A stretch of 33,837 bases of DNA from DASUFE01 sp036274675. Its GTDB lineage: Bacteria > Pseudomonadota > Gammaproteobacteria > HTCC5015. The translations under genes were made by a program, and so were the position numbers. The notes beneath the pieces were generated by a model. That model made no database searches and was not told the DNA's origin. It was given only the letters and a program-made list of their open reading frames with translations. The DNA lies in contig DASUFE010000066.1 in the NCBI GenBank assembly GCA_036274675.1, positions 1 to 33,837 of the forward strand. Reading direction: 5' to 3'. Positions 22,545 through 31,200 of the stretch are shown here, piece by piece. Position 1 is the stretch's first letter. Each line of letters starts with the position of its first letter.

Positions 22545-24008
22545 TTAAAGACCCAGCTCTTTCCAGATGACGTCGATGCGTGCCGTGACCTCCGGCGTCA
22601 TGCAGATGGGTTTACCCCATTGCCGCTGTGTTTCGGGCGGCCATTTGCCGGTGGCATCGATGCCCATTTTAGAACCGAGTCCGGATACCGGGGAGGCGAA
22701 ATCGAGGTAGTCGATGGCGGTATTATCGACCATCATCGTGTCGCGCGCGGGATCGACGCGCGTGGTGATGGCCCAGATCACGTCCTGCCAGTTCCGGATG
22801 TCGATGTCATCGTCGGTTACGATGATGAACTTGGTATACATAAACTGCCGCAAAAATGACCAGATACCCATCATGATGCGCCTGGCATGCCCCGGGTACT
22901 GCTTGCGGATCGACACCACCGCCAGCCGGTAGGAGCAGCCTTCGGGCGGCAGGTAAAAGTCGACGATTTCCGGATACTGCTTTTGCAGGATAGGCACGAA
23001 AACTTCATTCAGCGCGACTCCCAGCACCGCCGGCTCATCGGGCGGGCGGCCGGTGTAGGTGCTGTGATAGATGGGATTCCTGCGGTGGGTAATGCGTTCG
23101 ACGGTCAATACGGGGAAATTTTCCACCTCATTGTAATAACCGGTGTGATCGCCAAAAGGCCCTTCGGGTGCCATGTCGCCAGGATGAATGTTCCCCTCCA
23201 GGATGATTTCAGCGGAAGCGGGCACCTCGAGGTCGGCATGCCCGCAGGCGGTAACTTCTGTGCGCGCGCCGCGCAGCAAGCCGGCGAAGGCGTATTCGGA
23301 CAGGGTATCCGGCACCGGAGTCACCGCCGCCAGCGTGGTGGCAGGGTCCGCGCCCAAGGCTACCGCCACTGGAAAAGGTTTTCCGGGATAGCGCGACTGC
23401 CAGTCGCGAAAATCGAGCGCACCGCCGCGATGCGGCAACCAGCGCATGATCAGGCGGTTACGTCCGATCACCTGCTGACGGTAGATGCCAAGATTCTGCC
23501 GCGGTTTTTCCGGCCCCCGCGTAATGGTCAGACCCCAGGTAATCAAAGGACCGGCGTCTTCCGGCCAGCAGGTCTGTACCGGCAATTTGGCAAGGTCCAC
23601 CGCCTCGCCTTCGATCAGGATTTCCTGACACGATGCCTTGCCGGTTTTTTTCGGCGCCATATCGAGCACCTTTTTAAACACGGGAATATTCTGCCAGGCG
23701 TCCTTCAGGCCTTGGGGTGGTTCCGGTTGCCGCAGCCAGGCCAAGAGGCGGCCGGTCTCGCGCAATGCTTCGGGCGAATCCGCGCCCATACCGAGGGCCA
23801 CCCGCCGCGCGGTGCCGAACAGATTGGCCAGCACCGGCATGTTGGAGCCGACGACGTTTTCAAACAGCAGGGCGGGTCCGCCCTGTCTCAAGACCCGGTC
23901 GCAGATTTCCGTGATCTCCAGTTTAGGATCGACAGGGTAACGGATCCGTTTGAGTTCGCCGTCAGCTTCCAGCTTCTCTATAAATTCGCGCAGGTCTTTA
24001 TATTTCAT
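22545..24008 (-). CDS. ubiD: 4-hydroxy-3-polyprenylbenzoate decarboxylase UbiD
   Basis: Decarboxylates 4-hydroxy-3-polyprenylbenzoate in ubiquinone synthesis using prenylated FMN. The 487-aa length matches UbiD (E. coli 497). Blocks seen: GGPALLFENVVGSNMPVLANLFGT, the prFMN region RQNLGIYRQQVIGRNRLIMRWLPHRGGALDF, the catalytic acidic loop MAPEGPFGDHTGYYNEVENFPV, and the C-terminal TDDDIDIRNWQDVIWAITTRVDPARD/KMGIDATGKWPPET. The start codon overlaps the xthA stop (ATGA, 24005-24008), so it is translated from the same message. No ubiX is nearby to supply prFMN. Confidence 0.96.
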   Translation of the reverse strand: MKYKDLREFIEKLEADGELKRIRYPVDPKLEITEICDRVLRQGGPALLFENVVGSNMPVLANLFGTARRVALGMGADSPEALRETGRLLAWLRQPEPPQGLKDAWQNIPVFKKVLDMAPKKTGKASCQEILIEGEAVDLAKLPVQTCWPEDAGPLITWGLTITRGPEKPRQNLGIYRQQVIGRNRLIMRWLPHRGGALDFRDWQSRYPGKPFPVAVALGADPATTLAAVTPVPDTLSEYAFAGLLRGARTEVTACGHADLEVPASAEIILEGNIHPGDMAPEGPFGDHTGYYNEVENFPVLTVERITHRRNPIYHSTYTGRPPDEPAVLGVALNEVFVPILQKQYPEIVDFYLPPEGCSYRLAVVSIRKQYPGHARRIMMGIWSFLRQFMYTKFIIVTDDDIDIRNWQDVIWAITTRVDPARDTMMVDNTAIDYLDFASPVSGLGSKMGIDATGKWPPETQRQWGKPICMTPEVTARIDVIWKELGL

Positions 24009-24772
24009 ACATTAAATTCTGCCCAGACTGGAACGTGGTCTGAGGGCCGTTCCCACTTGCGCGGCTCCTTATCGATGCCGGCGGCGCGGCAACTCTCCGC
24101 GAGCGGATGACTGGCCAGCACCAGATCGATGCGCAGCCCCAGATTGCGGCGGAAGGCGGCGGCGCGATAATCCCACCAACTGAAGCTTGCGTCTTCCTGC
24201 TCAAAGCGCCGGAAGGTATCGCTGAATCCATGCGCCAGAATATTCTGCAACGCCGCACGTTCTTTGGTGCTGCAGAGAATCTTTTCGCGCCAGGCTTCCG
24301 GATCGTGCACATCGCGATCATCGGGCGCGATATTAAAATCACCCAGGATTACCATCCTCGGATAACGCTGCAACTGCGCTTTAATATAGGCGGAGACATG
24401 CTGCAGCCATTTGAGCTTGTAATGATATTTTTCCGAATCCACCTCCTGCCCGTTAACGACATAGAGATTGAGGACTCGCACATCTCCCACGGTTGCTGCC
24501 AGGATGCGACGCTGGGGATCGTCCAGGCCGTCGATATCGGTCGCCGTATCCTGCAAGGGCTTTCGACTCAGAATGGCCACGCCGTTGTAGGTTTTCTGCC
24601 CGGAACAGACGGCGGTGTAACCGGCGGCCTGGATTTCGGCGAGCGGAAAATCCTCGTTCACCTGCTTAATCTCCTGCAGGGCCAACACATCGGGCCGCGC
24701 GGACTCAAGCCATTGCAGCACCTGCGGCAGGCGAATCTTGAGAGAATTGACGTTCCAGGTGGCGATTTTCAT
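24005..24772 (-). CDS. xthA: Exodeoxyribonuclease III (AP endonuclease) XthA
   Basis: Repairs abasic sites by AP-endonuclease and 3'-exonuclease activity. The 255-aa EEP-fold enzyme begins MKIATWNVNSLKIRLPQVLQWL. Metal and catalytic residues: N7, E34 (LQEIKQ), Y105-region LNLYVVNG, D145 and N147 in ILGDFNIAP, D216 in RIDLVL, and D245/H246 in RPSDHVPVW. Its stop overlaps the ubiD start (ATGA), an uncommon pairing with no obvious functional link. Confidence 0.95.
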   Translation of the reverse strand: MKIATWNVNSLKIRLPQVLQWLESARPDVLALQEIKQVNEDFPLAEIQAAGYTAVCSGQKTYNGVAILSRKPLQDTATDIDGLDDPQRRILAATVGDVRVLNLYVVNGQEVDSEKYHYKLKWLQHVSAYIKAQLQRYPRMVILGDFNIAPDDRDVHDPEAWREKILCSTKERAALQNILAHGFSDTFRRFEQEDASFSWWDYRAAAFRRNLGLRIDLVLASHPLAESCRAAGIDKEPRKWERPSDHVPVWAEFNV

Positions 24773-24852
24773 TATTATAGAATCCAGGAGGCGGCGGCCC
24801 GAAACCAGAAACCGTCAGGATTCGCAGACTCCTGATTTCTTGAATTGTACGT

Positions 24853-25563
24853 CTACCAAACCTTAAGGCCGTTGAAACGTCTACGCACTCGCGCACCCAG
24901 CCAGCGCGCCCCGAGCAGGGCGCCAAGACCGATGCTCATCGTCAGTGTAGCCAGCAGTCCCAGGATTTTGATCGCAAGATTGTCAGCCGGTTTCTGTCCG
25001 GCCTTGTTTTCCAGCTGCCGCTCCAGTTCCGTGATTTTCTGTTGCGACTGCTGATAACGCAGCTGGTACTCCCCTGTGCTCTCACTCGAGCTCTGCGGAT
25101 TCGCAAGCTGTTGCTCCAGCTGCTGGATTTTCTGGTGCGCCTGCGCGAGCTGGGTCGTCAACTGCTTCGCGCCGCTGGTTTCCGCGCTCAACTGATCGCG
25201 CAACTGATCGCGCTCGCGGGTTACCTGCTGCAACAATACTTTGGCGGGCGGTTCGGCGGTGATGAATTCAGCGCGTGCCCAGCCTTCATTACCGTCGATC
25301 ATGCGAATGCGCGCGAAACCGTCGCGACTTTCCAGAATCTGTACCTGCATGCCGCTGGGCAGGCTTTTGATCGGTGTTGACGCCGGGTCGGGTTGCAAAT
25401 ACAGGCCCAGATTCAGACGATCGCTAATATAAGCCTTTTGCCCGGATGGGACCGGGGCTGACTGAGCCGTGGGGGCTGTGGGCGCGGCCGGAGTCTGGGC
25501 CAGAGCGGATAGCGCGGCCAGATAGAAAATACTTACGGTGAGGGCTCTCGTGAAAAGTCTCAT
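24853..25563 (-). CDS. SH3-domain membrane protein (TIGR04211/YgiM type)
   Basis: 236 aa: signal peptide (MRLFTRALTVSIFYLAALSALA), a proline/alanine-rich spacer (24-42), a bacterial SH3 domain (about 43-103, AYISDRLNLGLYLQPDPAS to GNEGWARAEFITAEPP), a coiled coil (about 110-190, LLQQVTRERDQLRDQLSAE, ELERQLENK), a TM helix (about 195-220, ILGLLATLTMSIGLGALLGARWLG) and a basic C-terminal tail. This is the E. coli YgiM layout; a periplasmic role at the cell wall is likely but not established. Its start overlaps the prlC stop (ATGA, 25560-25563). A weak hairpin TCAGGA/TCCTGA (24815-24835) follows its stop. Confidence 0.9.
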   Translation of the reverse strand: MRLFTRALTVSIFYLAALSALAQTPAAPTAPTAQSAPVPSGQKAYISDRLNLGLYLQPDPASTPIKSLPSGMQVQILESRDGFARIRMIDGNEGWARAEFITAEPPAKVLLQQVTRERDQLRDQLSAETSGAKQLTTQLAQAHQKIQQLEQQLANPQSSSESTGEYQLRYQQSQQKITELERQLENKAGQKPADNLAIKILGLLATLTMSIGLGALLGARWLGARVRRRFNGLKVW

Positions 25564-27602
25564 GCAGCGATCCCGTTGTGTCTGAGCAAAGATTCGATCT
25601 GAGGCTTGCGGCCGCGGAAACGGATAAACAAATCCATCGCTTTCTCGGAACCGCCGCGCTCCAGGATATTCTGCATGAAGTCCCGGCCGGTCTGGCGGTC
25701 AAAAATACCGTTTTCCTCGAAACGGGAGAAGGCGTCGGCCGACAAAACTTCGGCCCATTTGTAACTGTAATAGCCTGCCGCGTAGCCACCGGCGAAAATA
25801 TGCGAGAAGCCGTTCTGGAAGCGGTTGTAAGGCGGTGGTTTCACCACGGCAACCTGTTCGCGTACTTCTTCGATCAAGGCCTGCGGATTGATACCGTGTT
25901 GCGGATCGTATTCCATGTGCAAGCGGAAATCGAACAAACTGAACTCCAGCTGTCGCATTAACTGCATCGCTGCCTGGAAGTTGCGTGATTGGCGCAGCCG
26001 TTCCGTCCATTCAGCCGGCAGCGGCTCGCCCGTCTCATAATGACCGGAAATGAGATCCAGTGCGGGCTTTTCCCAACACCAGTTTTCCATAAACTGGCTC
26101 GGCAACTCCACGGCATCCCATTCCACCCCGTTGATTCCGGCAACAGAGGGATAGTCCACCAGGGTCAGCATGTGATGCAGGCCATGGCCGAATTCATGGA
26201 AGAGAGTGATGACTTCCTCATGGGTCAGCAAAGCTGAACGGTCCTTGCCGGGTGGTGACAGGTTGCACACGAGATAAGCAACCGGAATCTGCAGTTCGCG
26301 CTTGCGACGGAACCGGTTAGTGCACTCGTCCATCCAGGCGCCGCCGCGCTTGTTACGCCGCGCGTAAGGATCGAGGTAAAACTGCCCGCGCACCTGGCCT
26401 GCAGCATCCCGTATCTCGTAAAAGGAAACGTCCGGGTGCCATACATCCGCGCCCTTTACCTCGACAATATCGATTCCGTACAGGCGTTTGACGATTTCAA
26501 ACATGCCATTAATGACCCGGTCCGCAGGGAACCAGGGTTTTAAGGTCTGCTGCGACAGGTTGAAGCGCTGTTCGCGCAATTTCTCGGAATAGTAGGCAAT
26601 ATCCCAGGCCTGCAGCCGATCACCATCGAGCGAGATCGCCGCGAATTCCTGCAGCTCGTGGAATTCGCGCTCAGCGCCCGGCCTGGCCCAGGTCGCGAGA
26701 TCGTTCAGGAAATTCATCACTTCGCGCGGTGTTTCAGCCATTTTTGTGGCGAGTGAACGCTCGGCATAGCTGGAGAATCCGAGCAAGTTGGCTTGCTCGT
26801 GCCGTAAGCGCAGGATCTGTTCGATGATTCCTGTGTTGTCCCACTTCATTCCGAAGGGTCCCTGGCAGGAGGCGCGGGTGCTGTAGGCCTCGTAAATCTC
26901 GCGCCGCAACTCGCGGTCGTCGGCGTAGGTAATGACGGCGATGTAAGAAGGCATCTGCAAAGTCAGCAGCCAGCCGTCCTTGTCTTCTTCCTGCGCAGCC
27001 TGCTGCAACATATTAAGGCTGGACTCCGGGAGCCCGCTCAGTTTTTCGAGCGAGGTGACATGCTTGCTCCAGGCCTGAGTGGCGTCCAGCAGGTTCTGCT
27101 CGAACCGGGTGGCCAGCTGCGACAACTCCTGCTGAATCTGGGCATAGCGGGCCTTTTTTTCAGCAGGCAGGCCGACGCCGCCCAGACGGAATTGCAACAG
27201 CATATCTTTCAGCAGCTTGCGCTGCGCCTGATCGAGTTTCTCGCCCTTAGGGCCTTCGTACAGTTTCTTGATCGCATGGTACAGATCTTCATTCTGCGCC
27301 AGCTCTGTTGAGTATTCTGTCAGCCAGGCCAGCGCCTGCTCATAAACCTTGCGCAGCTCCTCCGAATCCCGCACCGAGTGCAGATGTCGTACCGGCGACC
27401 AGACGCGGGACAGTCGGTCTTCCATTTCCTCGAGAGGTTCCACCAGGCTCTCCCAACTTGGATTGACACCGGCTTTTTTCAGGACCACGCGCAGAGCATT
27501 CCGGTTTTCCTCCAGCACCTGGCCCATGGCGGGAGCAATATGCTCGGCGCGAATGCGCGAAAACAGCGGCAGACCTTTGGCTTGCAGCAACGGGTTATCC
27601 AT
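25560..27602 (-). CDS. prlC: Oligopeptidase A (M3 family) PrlC
   Basis: A cytoplasmic zinc metallopeptidase that degrades short peptides, including signal peptides. From MDNPLLQAKGLPLFSRI it is 680 aa, equal to E. coli PrlC; an upstream TTG would add four residues. The zinc site HEFGH is at 469-473 (LFHEFGHGLHHML), at the same position as in E. coli, and the third ligand E499 lies in DAVELPSQFMENW. GGAWMDECTNRFRR and the C-terminal GGYAAGYYSYKWAEVLSADAFSRF complete the M3 pattern. It follows gyrB by 39 bp and is coupled to the SH3 gene by ATGA. Confidence 0.96.
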   Translation of the reverse strand: MDNPLLQAKGLPLFSRIRAEHIAPAMGQVLEENRNALRVVLKKAGVNPSWESLVEPLEEMEDRLSRVWSPVRHLHSVRDSEELRKVYEQALAWLTEYSTELAQNEDLYHAIKKLYEGPKGEKLDQAQRKLLKDMLLQFRLGGVGLPAEKKARYAQIQQELSQLATRFEQNLLDATQAWSKHVTSLEKLSGLPESSLNMLQQAAQEEDKDGWLLTLQMPSYIAVITYADDRELRREIYEAYSTRASCQGPFGMKWDNTGIIEQILRLRHEQANLLGFSSYAERSLATKMAETPREVMNFLNDLATWARPGAEREFHELQEFAAISLDGDRLQAWDIAYYSEKLREQRFNLSQQTLKPWFPADRVINGMFEIVKRLYGIDIVEVKGADVWHPDVSFYEIRDAAGQVRGQFYLDPYARRNKRGGAWMDECTNRFRRKRELQIPVAYLVCNLSPPGKDRSALLTHEEVITLFHEFGHGLHHMLTLVDYPSVAGINGVEWDAVELPSQFMENWCWEKPALDLISGHYETGEPLPAEWTERLRQSRNFQAAMQLMRQLEFSLFDFRLHMEYDPQHGINPQALIEEVREQVAVVKPPPYNRFQNGFSHIFAGGYAAGYYSYKWAEVLSADAFSRFEENGIFDRQTGRDFMQNILERGGSEKAMDLFIRFRGRKPQIESLLRHNGIAA

Positions 27603-27641
27603 AGAATCGATCAAACACGAAATTAAAAGCAGATTGTGGTA

Positions 27642-30053
27642 TTAAATGTCCAGGTTAGCGACCGCCAGAGCGTTGTTCTCGATGAATTCGCGCCGCGGTT
27701 CGACCTGGTCGCCCATCAGGGTTGTGAATACACCGTCCGCAGCGACGATATCCTCGATGCGCACCTGCAGCAGGCGCCGCGTCTCGGGAGTCATGGTCGT
27801 CTCCGCGAGCTGTTCGGGGTTCATCTCGCCCAGACCCTTGTAGCGCTGAATGTAGAGCCCACGGCGCGCTTCCTCGAACAGCCAGCTCATCAGGCGCTTG
27901 AAATCGGTCACCGGCTCGGCGCGTTCGGCCCGCTGCACATAGGCGCCGGGCTTGAGCAGGCCGTTAAGCCGGGTACCCAGCTTGCCGAGCAGCTGGTATT
28001 CGGCCGTGCTGAAAAACTCGGGCTCCAGGTTGTAAACCACGGGTACGCCGTGGATCTTGCGCACAATTTCCACCGCCTGGCCGATATCACGCGCTTTCAG
28101 CTGCGTGCTGTACTCGGTAGCGGCCGCGGCCTGACGGTTCAGGCACAGTTGCAGACCGGAAGCCCATGCCTCCAGTTTCGCACGGTCCTGCCGGTCCTGC
28201 TCGCTCAAGCCGGGCAAGCTCAATATTTCCTCGGCGATCAGGTGATCGTATTTACGTCCCAGCCGGTTGATAATGGCTTGCGCCTCCATATAGCTCTTGG
28301 CGAGGCCTTCCAGTTCCTGGTCGCTCAGCCGGTTTTTGCGGTCATCGGTGTACAGCACGGTATCGGTCAGCGCTTGGCTCAGCAGGTAGACGTTCATTTC
28401 GGTGTCGTCTTTGATGTACCGCTCCTGCTTGCCTTTTTTGACCTTGTATAACGGCGGTTGCGCGATATAGATGTGTCCCTTCTCAATCAGTTCCGGCATC
28501 TGCCGGTAAAAGAAGGTCAACAGCAGGGTGCGGATGTGAGAGCCGTCAACATCGGCATCGGTCATGATGATGATGCGGTGATAACGCAGTTTGCCGAGAT
28601 CGAATTCCTCGCGACCGATCCCACAGCCGAGCGCGGTCACCAGGGTACCGACTTCGGTCGAGGCCAGCATCTTGTCAAACCGGGCCTTCTCCACATTGAG
28701 AATTTTGCCGCGCAACGGCAACACGGCTTGGGTGCGGCGGTCGCGGCCTTGCTTGGCGGAGCCACCCGCGGAATCGCCCTCCACCAGGAACAGTTCGGAC
28801 TGGGCAGGATCCTTCTCCTGGCAATCCGCCAGCTTGCCGGGCAAGCCTGCGAAATCCAGCACGCCTTTACGCCGTGTCATTTCGCGCGCCCGGCGGGCGG
28901 CTTCGCGCGCCCGCGCCGCGTCTACGATCTTGCCGGTTATAGCTTTGGCCTCGGCAGGACGTTCCAGTAAGAACTCCTGCAGCTTCTCCGCCATGATCGA
29001 TTCGACCGCGCCTTTTACCTCGGATGAGACTAATTTATCCTTGGTCTGTGACGAAAACTTCGGATCCGGCACTTTTACCGACAACACCGCTGTCAGGCCT
29101 TCGCGCGCATCATCACCGGTTAGCGCGACCTTGGCTTTTTTCGCGGCGCCGCTTTCTTCAATGTAATGGTTGAGCGTGCGGGTGAGTGCGCCACGGAAAC
29201 CGGCCAGATGAGTGCCGCCGTCCCGCTGCGGAATATTGTTGGTAAAACAGAAGATGTTTTCCTGATAGGAGTCATTCCACTGCAGGGCAACCTCGACACC
29301 GATATTGCCAACCTCTTGATTGAAATGGAAAACAGTTTCGTGTAGAGGGGTTTTGTTCTGGTTCAAATGCTCGACGAAGGCGCGGATGCCGCCCTTGTAC
29401 TCAAAACAGGCTTCCTCATTGGTGCGCTGATCCTGTAGCCGGATGCGCACGCCTGAATTCAGGAATGACAGCTCACGCAGCCGCTTGGCCAGAATGTCGT
29501 AGTGGAACTCGATATTGGTAAAGAAATTGGCGCTGGGCCGGAAGGTGATTTCGGTACCGTTGCGCTGGGTATCGCCAATGACCGCCAAGGGAGCTTCAGG
29601 CTCACTGTCTCGGTACATTTGGCGGTGTATCTTACCGTCCCGGTAAATAGTCAGCCGCAGCCATTCCGATAGGGCGTTTACCACCGATACGCCCACACCA
29701 TGCAACCCGCCGGAAACCTTATAGGAGTTATCGTCGAATTTACCGCCTGAATGCAGTACCGTCATGATAACTTCAGCCGCGGAACGGCCTTCTTCAGGAT
29801 GGATATCGACGGGAATGCCGCGCCCATTGTCGGTCACGGTAATGGATTGATCACTGTGGATCGTGACTGAGATTTCATTGCAATGGCCGGCCAAGGCCTC
29901 GTCGATGGAGTTATCCACGACCTCGAACACCATATGGTGCAAGCCTGTTCCGTCGTCGGTATCCCCGATATACATGCCAGGGCGCTTACGCACAGCGTCC
30001 AGGCCTTTCAGAACCTTAATACTTGAGGAGTCGTATTTTTTCTTATCGCTCAT
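27642..30053 (-). CDS. gyrB: DNA gyrase subunit B
   Basis: ATPase subunit of gyrase, which introduces negative supercoils. The 803-aa protein has the GHKL ATP site (EVVDNSIDEALAGHC, DNGRGIPVDIHPEEG, VLHSGGKFDDNSYKVSGGLHGVG), the transducer, the Toprim domain (ELFLVEGDSAGGSAKQGRDRRTQAVLPLRGKILNVEKA, metal DxD in MTDADVDGSHIRTLLLTFFYR) and the C-terminal tail (QRYKGLGEMNPEQLAETTM). The about 160-residue insert near 560-730 is the Gram-negative form. It is fourth in the dnaA-dnaN-recF-gyrB cluster, 36 bp after recF. Confidence 0.98.
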   Translation of the reverse strand: MSDKKKYDSSSIKVLKGLDAVRKRPGMYIGDTDDGTGLHHMVFEVVDNSIDEALAGHCNEISVTIHSDQSITVTDNGRGIPVDIHPEEGRSAAEVIMTVLHSGGKFDDNSYKVSGGLHGVGVSVVNALSEWLRLTIYRDGKIHRQMYRDSEPEAPLAVIGDTQRNGTEITFRPSANFFTNIEFHYDILAKRLRELSFLNSGVRIRLQDQRTNEEACFEYKGGIRAFVEHLNQNKTPLHETVFHFNQEVGNIGVEVALQWNDSYQENIFCFTNNIPQRDGGTHLAGFRGALTRTLNHYIEESGAAKKAKVALTGDDAREGLTAVLSVKVPDPKFSSQTKDKLVSSEVKGAVESIMAEKLQEFLLERPAEAKAITGKIVDAARAREAARRAREMTRRKGVLDFAGLPGKLADCQEKDPAQSELFLVEGDSAGGSAKQGRDRRTQAVLPLRGKILNVEKARFDKMLASTEVGTLVTALGCGIGREEFDLGKLRYHRIIIMTDADVDGSHIRTLLLTFFYRQMPELIEKGHIYIAQPPLYKVKKGKQERYIKDDTEMNVYLLSQALTDTVLYTDDRKNRLSDQELEGLAKSYMEAQAIINRLGRKYDHLIAEEILSLPGLSEQDRQDRAKLEAWASGLQLCLNRQAAAATEYSTQLKARDIGQAVEIVRKIHGVPVVYNLEPEFFSTAEYQLLGKLGTRLNGLLKPGAYVQRAERAEPVTDFKRLMSWLFEEARRGLYIQRYKGLGEMNPEQLAETTMTPETRRLLQVRIEDIVAADGVFTTLMGDQVEPRREFIENNALAVANLDI

Positions 30054-30089
30054 CTGTGGCTAACCATTGGCGGATGAAAGTCGGGCGCA

Positions 30090-31169
30090 TTATACCACTT
30101 CCATTAAATGCCCATGTTCCACGTGGAACCGCTTCACATCGACTGGTGCAGAAGCTTGTATAACGTCCTTATCCAGCGCCGTAATAAAGACTTGCACGGC
30201 CATCCTTTCCAAAACCTCCAGCGCCCGCCGCCGGTGTACTTCATCCAGCTCGGCGGCCAGATCATCGAAGAGCAGAACACTGCTGCGGCCGGTTCGCCTG
30301 GTCAGCAGTTCGGCCTGCGCCAGAAACAGCGCGACGACCAGCATTTTTTGCTGGCCTCTGGAAATAACCTGGGCTGCACGCTGAGTCCCTTGGACAAAGA
30401 TCAAATCTGCACGATGGGGGCCGCTGCAGGTGAAGCCACGCTTGCGGTCCCGCCCAAGGTTATGTGCCAGTTCTTCGAGTAAAGAGTGATTCTGGTCCCA
30501 GCCAGGGTGATACTGAAGCTCGAAAGACACCGGCCCCATAAGCGCCGTGATAAAGCCCGGAAGAATTTCACTTAGCTCCTCCACATATCGCCGCCGCATC
30601 CGCTCGATCTCGAGTGCGGCTTCGTTCATTTCTGAATCCCAAACTCGCTCCAGAGAACCCGAGGCGCGCGCCCTTAAAGAGGCGTTGCGCTGTTTAAGCG
30701 CTTTATCGTATCGACGCCAGATCGCTGGAAATCCGGGTTCCACGTGGAACACACCCCAATCCAGAAATCGGCGCCGCCCCTTGGGCCCGCCACTGATAAG
30801 TTGGTGGCTGTCGGGGTGCACAATTTGTGCGGGTAACCATTGTGCAAGTTCTGAAGCGCGGGTTACACGCTTGCCGGCAGCGCGCAACACCAGCGAATCG
30901 CGGCTGCGCTCCAAGCCCAAGGCAACCGAGCGGCCTTGAGCATCCAGTACCTTAGCGGTTACCTGCAGGACTTCACTGCCATGGCGTAGCAAATCGAGCA
31001 TGTTGTTGGTACGAAAGGAGCGGGAGGTGGCCAGCAGGTAAATGGCTTCCAAGAGGCTGGTTTTGCCCGAAGCATTCGGCCCATAAATCAGGTTGAACTG
31101 CCCAAAAGAGGGTATATCGACGGCGGGAAACAGCCTTAAATTGCGGATTCCCAGGCTTTTGATACGCAT
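30090..31169 (-). CDS. recF: DNA replication and repair protein RecF
   Basis: SMC-like ATPase that helps load RecA at gaps and at stalled forks. The 359-aa protein has Walker A GPNASGKT (30-37), the signature motif VISRGQQKMLVVALFLAQAELL and Walker B SVLLFDDLAAELDEVHRRRALE. Its reading frame includes two parS palindromes, each translated as FHVE: one near residue 141 and one near the C terminus (KRFHVEHGHLMEVV). Standard position between dnaN (31 bp) and gyrB. Confidence 0.97.
   Translation of the reverse strand: MRIKSLGIRNLRLFPAVDIPSFGQFNLIYGPNASGKTSLLEAIYLLATSRSFRTNNMLDLLRHGSEVLQVTAKVLDAQGRSVALGLERSRDSLVLRAAGKRVTRASELAQWLPAQIVHPDSHQLISGGPKGRRRFLDWGVFHVEPGFPAIWRRYDKALKQRNASLRARASGSLERVWDSEMNEAALEIERMRRRYVEELSEILPGFITALMGPVSFELQYHPGWDQNHSLLEELAHNLGRDRKRGFTCSGPHRADLIFVQGTQRAAQVISRGQQKMLVVALFLAQAELLTRRTGRSSVLLFDDLAAELDEVHRRRALEVLERMAVQVFITALDKDVIQASAPVDVKRFHVEHGHLMEVV
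30115..30130 (+). promoter_or_regulatory. parS: parS centromere site 1
   Basis: TGTTCCACGTGGAACC: a perfect 14-bp palindrome GTTCCACGTGGAAC that equals the Pseudomonas-type parS bound by ParB. It is inside the 3' end of recF. parS sites cluster near oriC, which fits the adjacent dnaA/gyrB genes. Confidence 0.88.
30736..30751 (-). promoter_or_regulatory. parS: parS centromere site 2
   Basis: The same 16-mer TGTTCCACGTGGAACC on the minus strand, 606 bp from site 1. Identical 16-mers in opposite orientation within recF make chance unlikely; ParB could spread between them. Confidence 0.88.
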
Positions 31170-31200
31170 CAGTCACTCGGGCCCCGGCCGGAGCCGCATT

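Noticed and set aside
22517..22545. AACCC...GGGTT dyad after ubiD as a terminator
   Set aside because: Only 5-bp arms and no T-run on the minus strand.
22887..24110. 407-codon plus-strand open frame opposite ubiD and xthA
   Set aside because: Antisense to two well-identified genes, low-complexity composition, no ribosome-binding site of note.
27636..28451. 271-codon plus-strand open frame inside gyrB
   Set aside because: Antisense shadow of the conserved gyrB C-terminal half.
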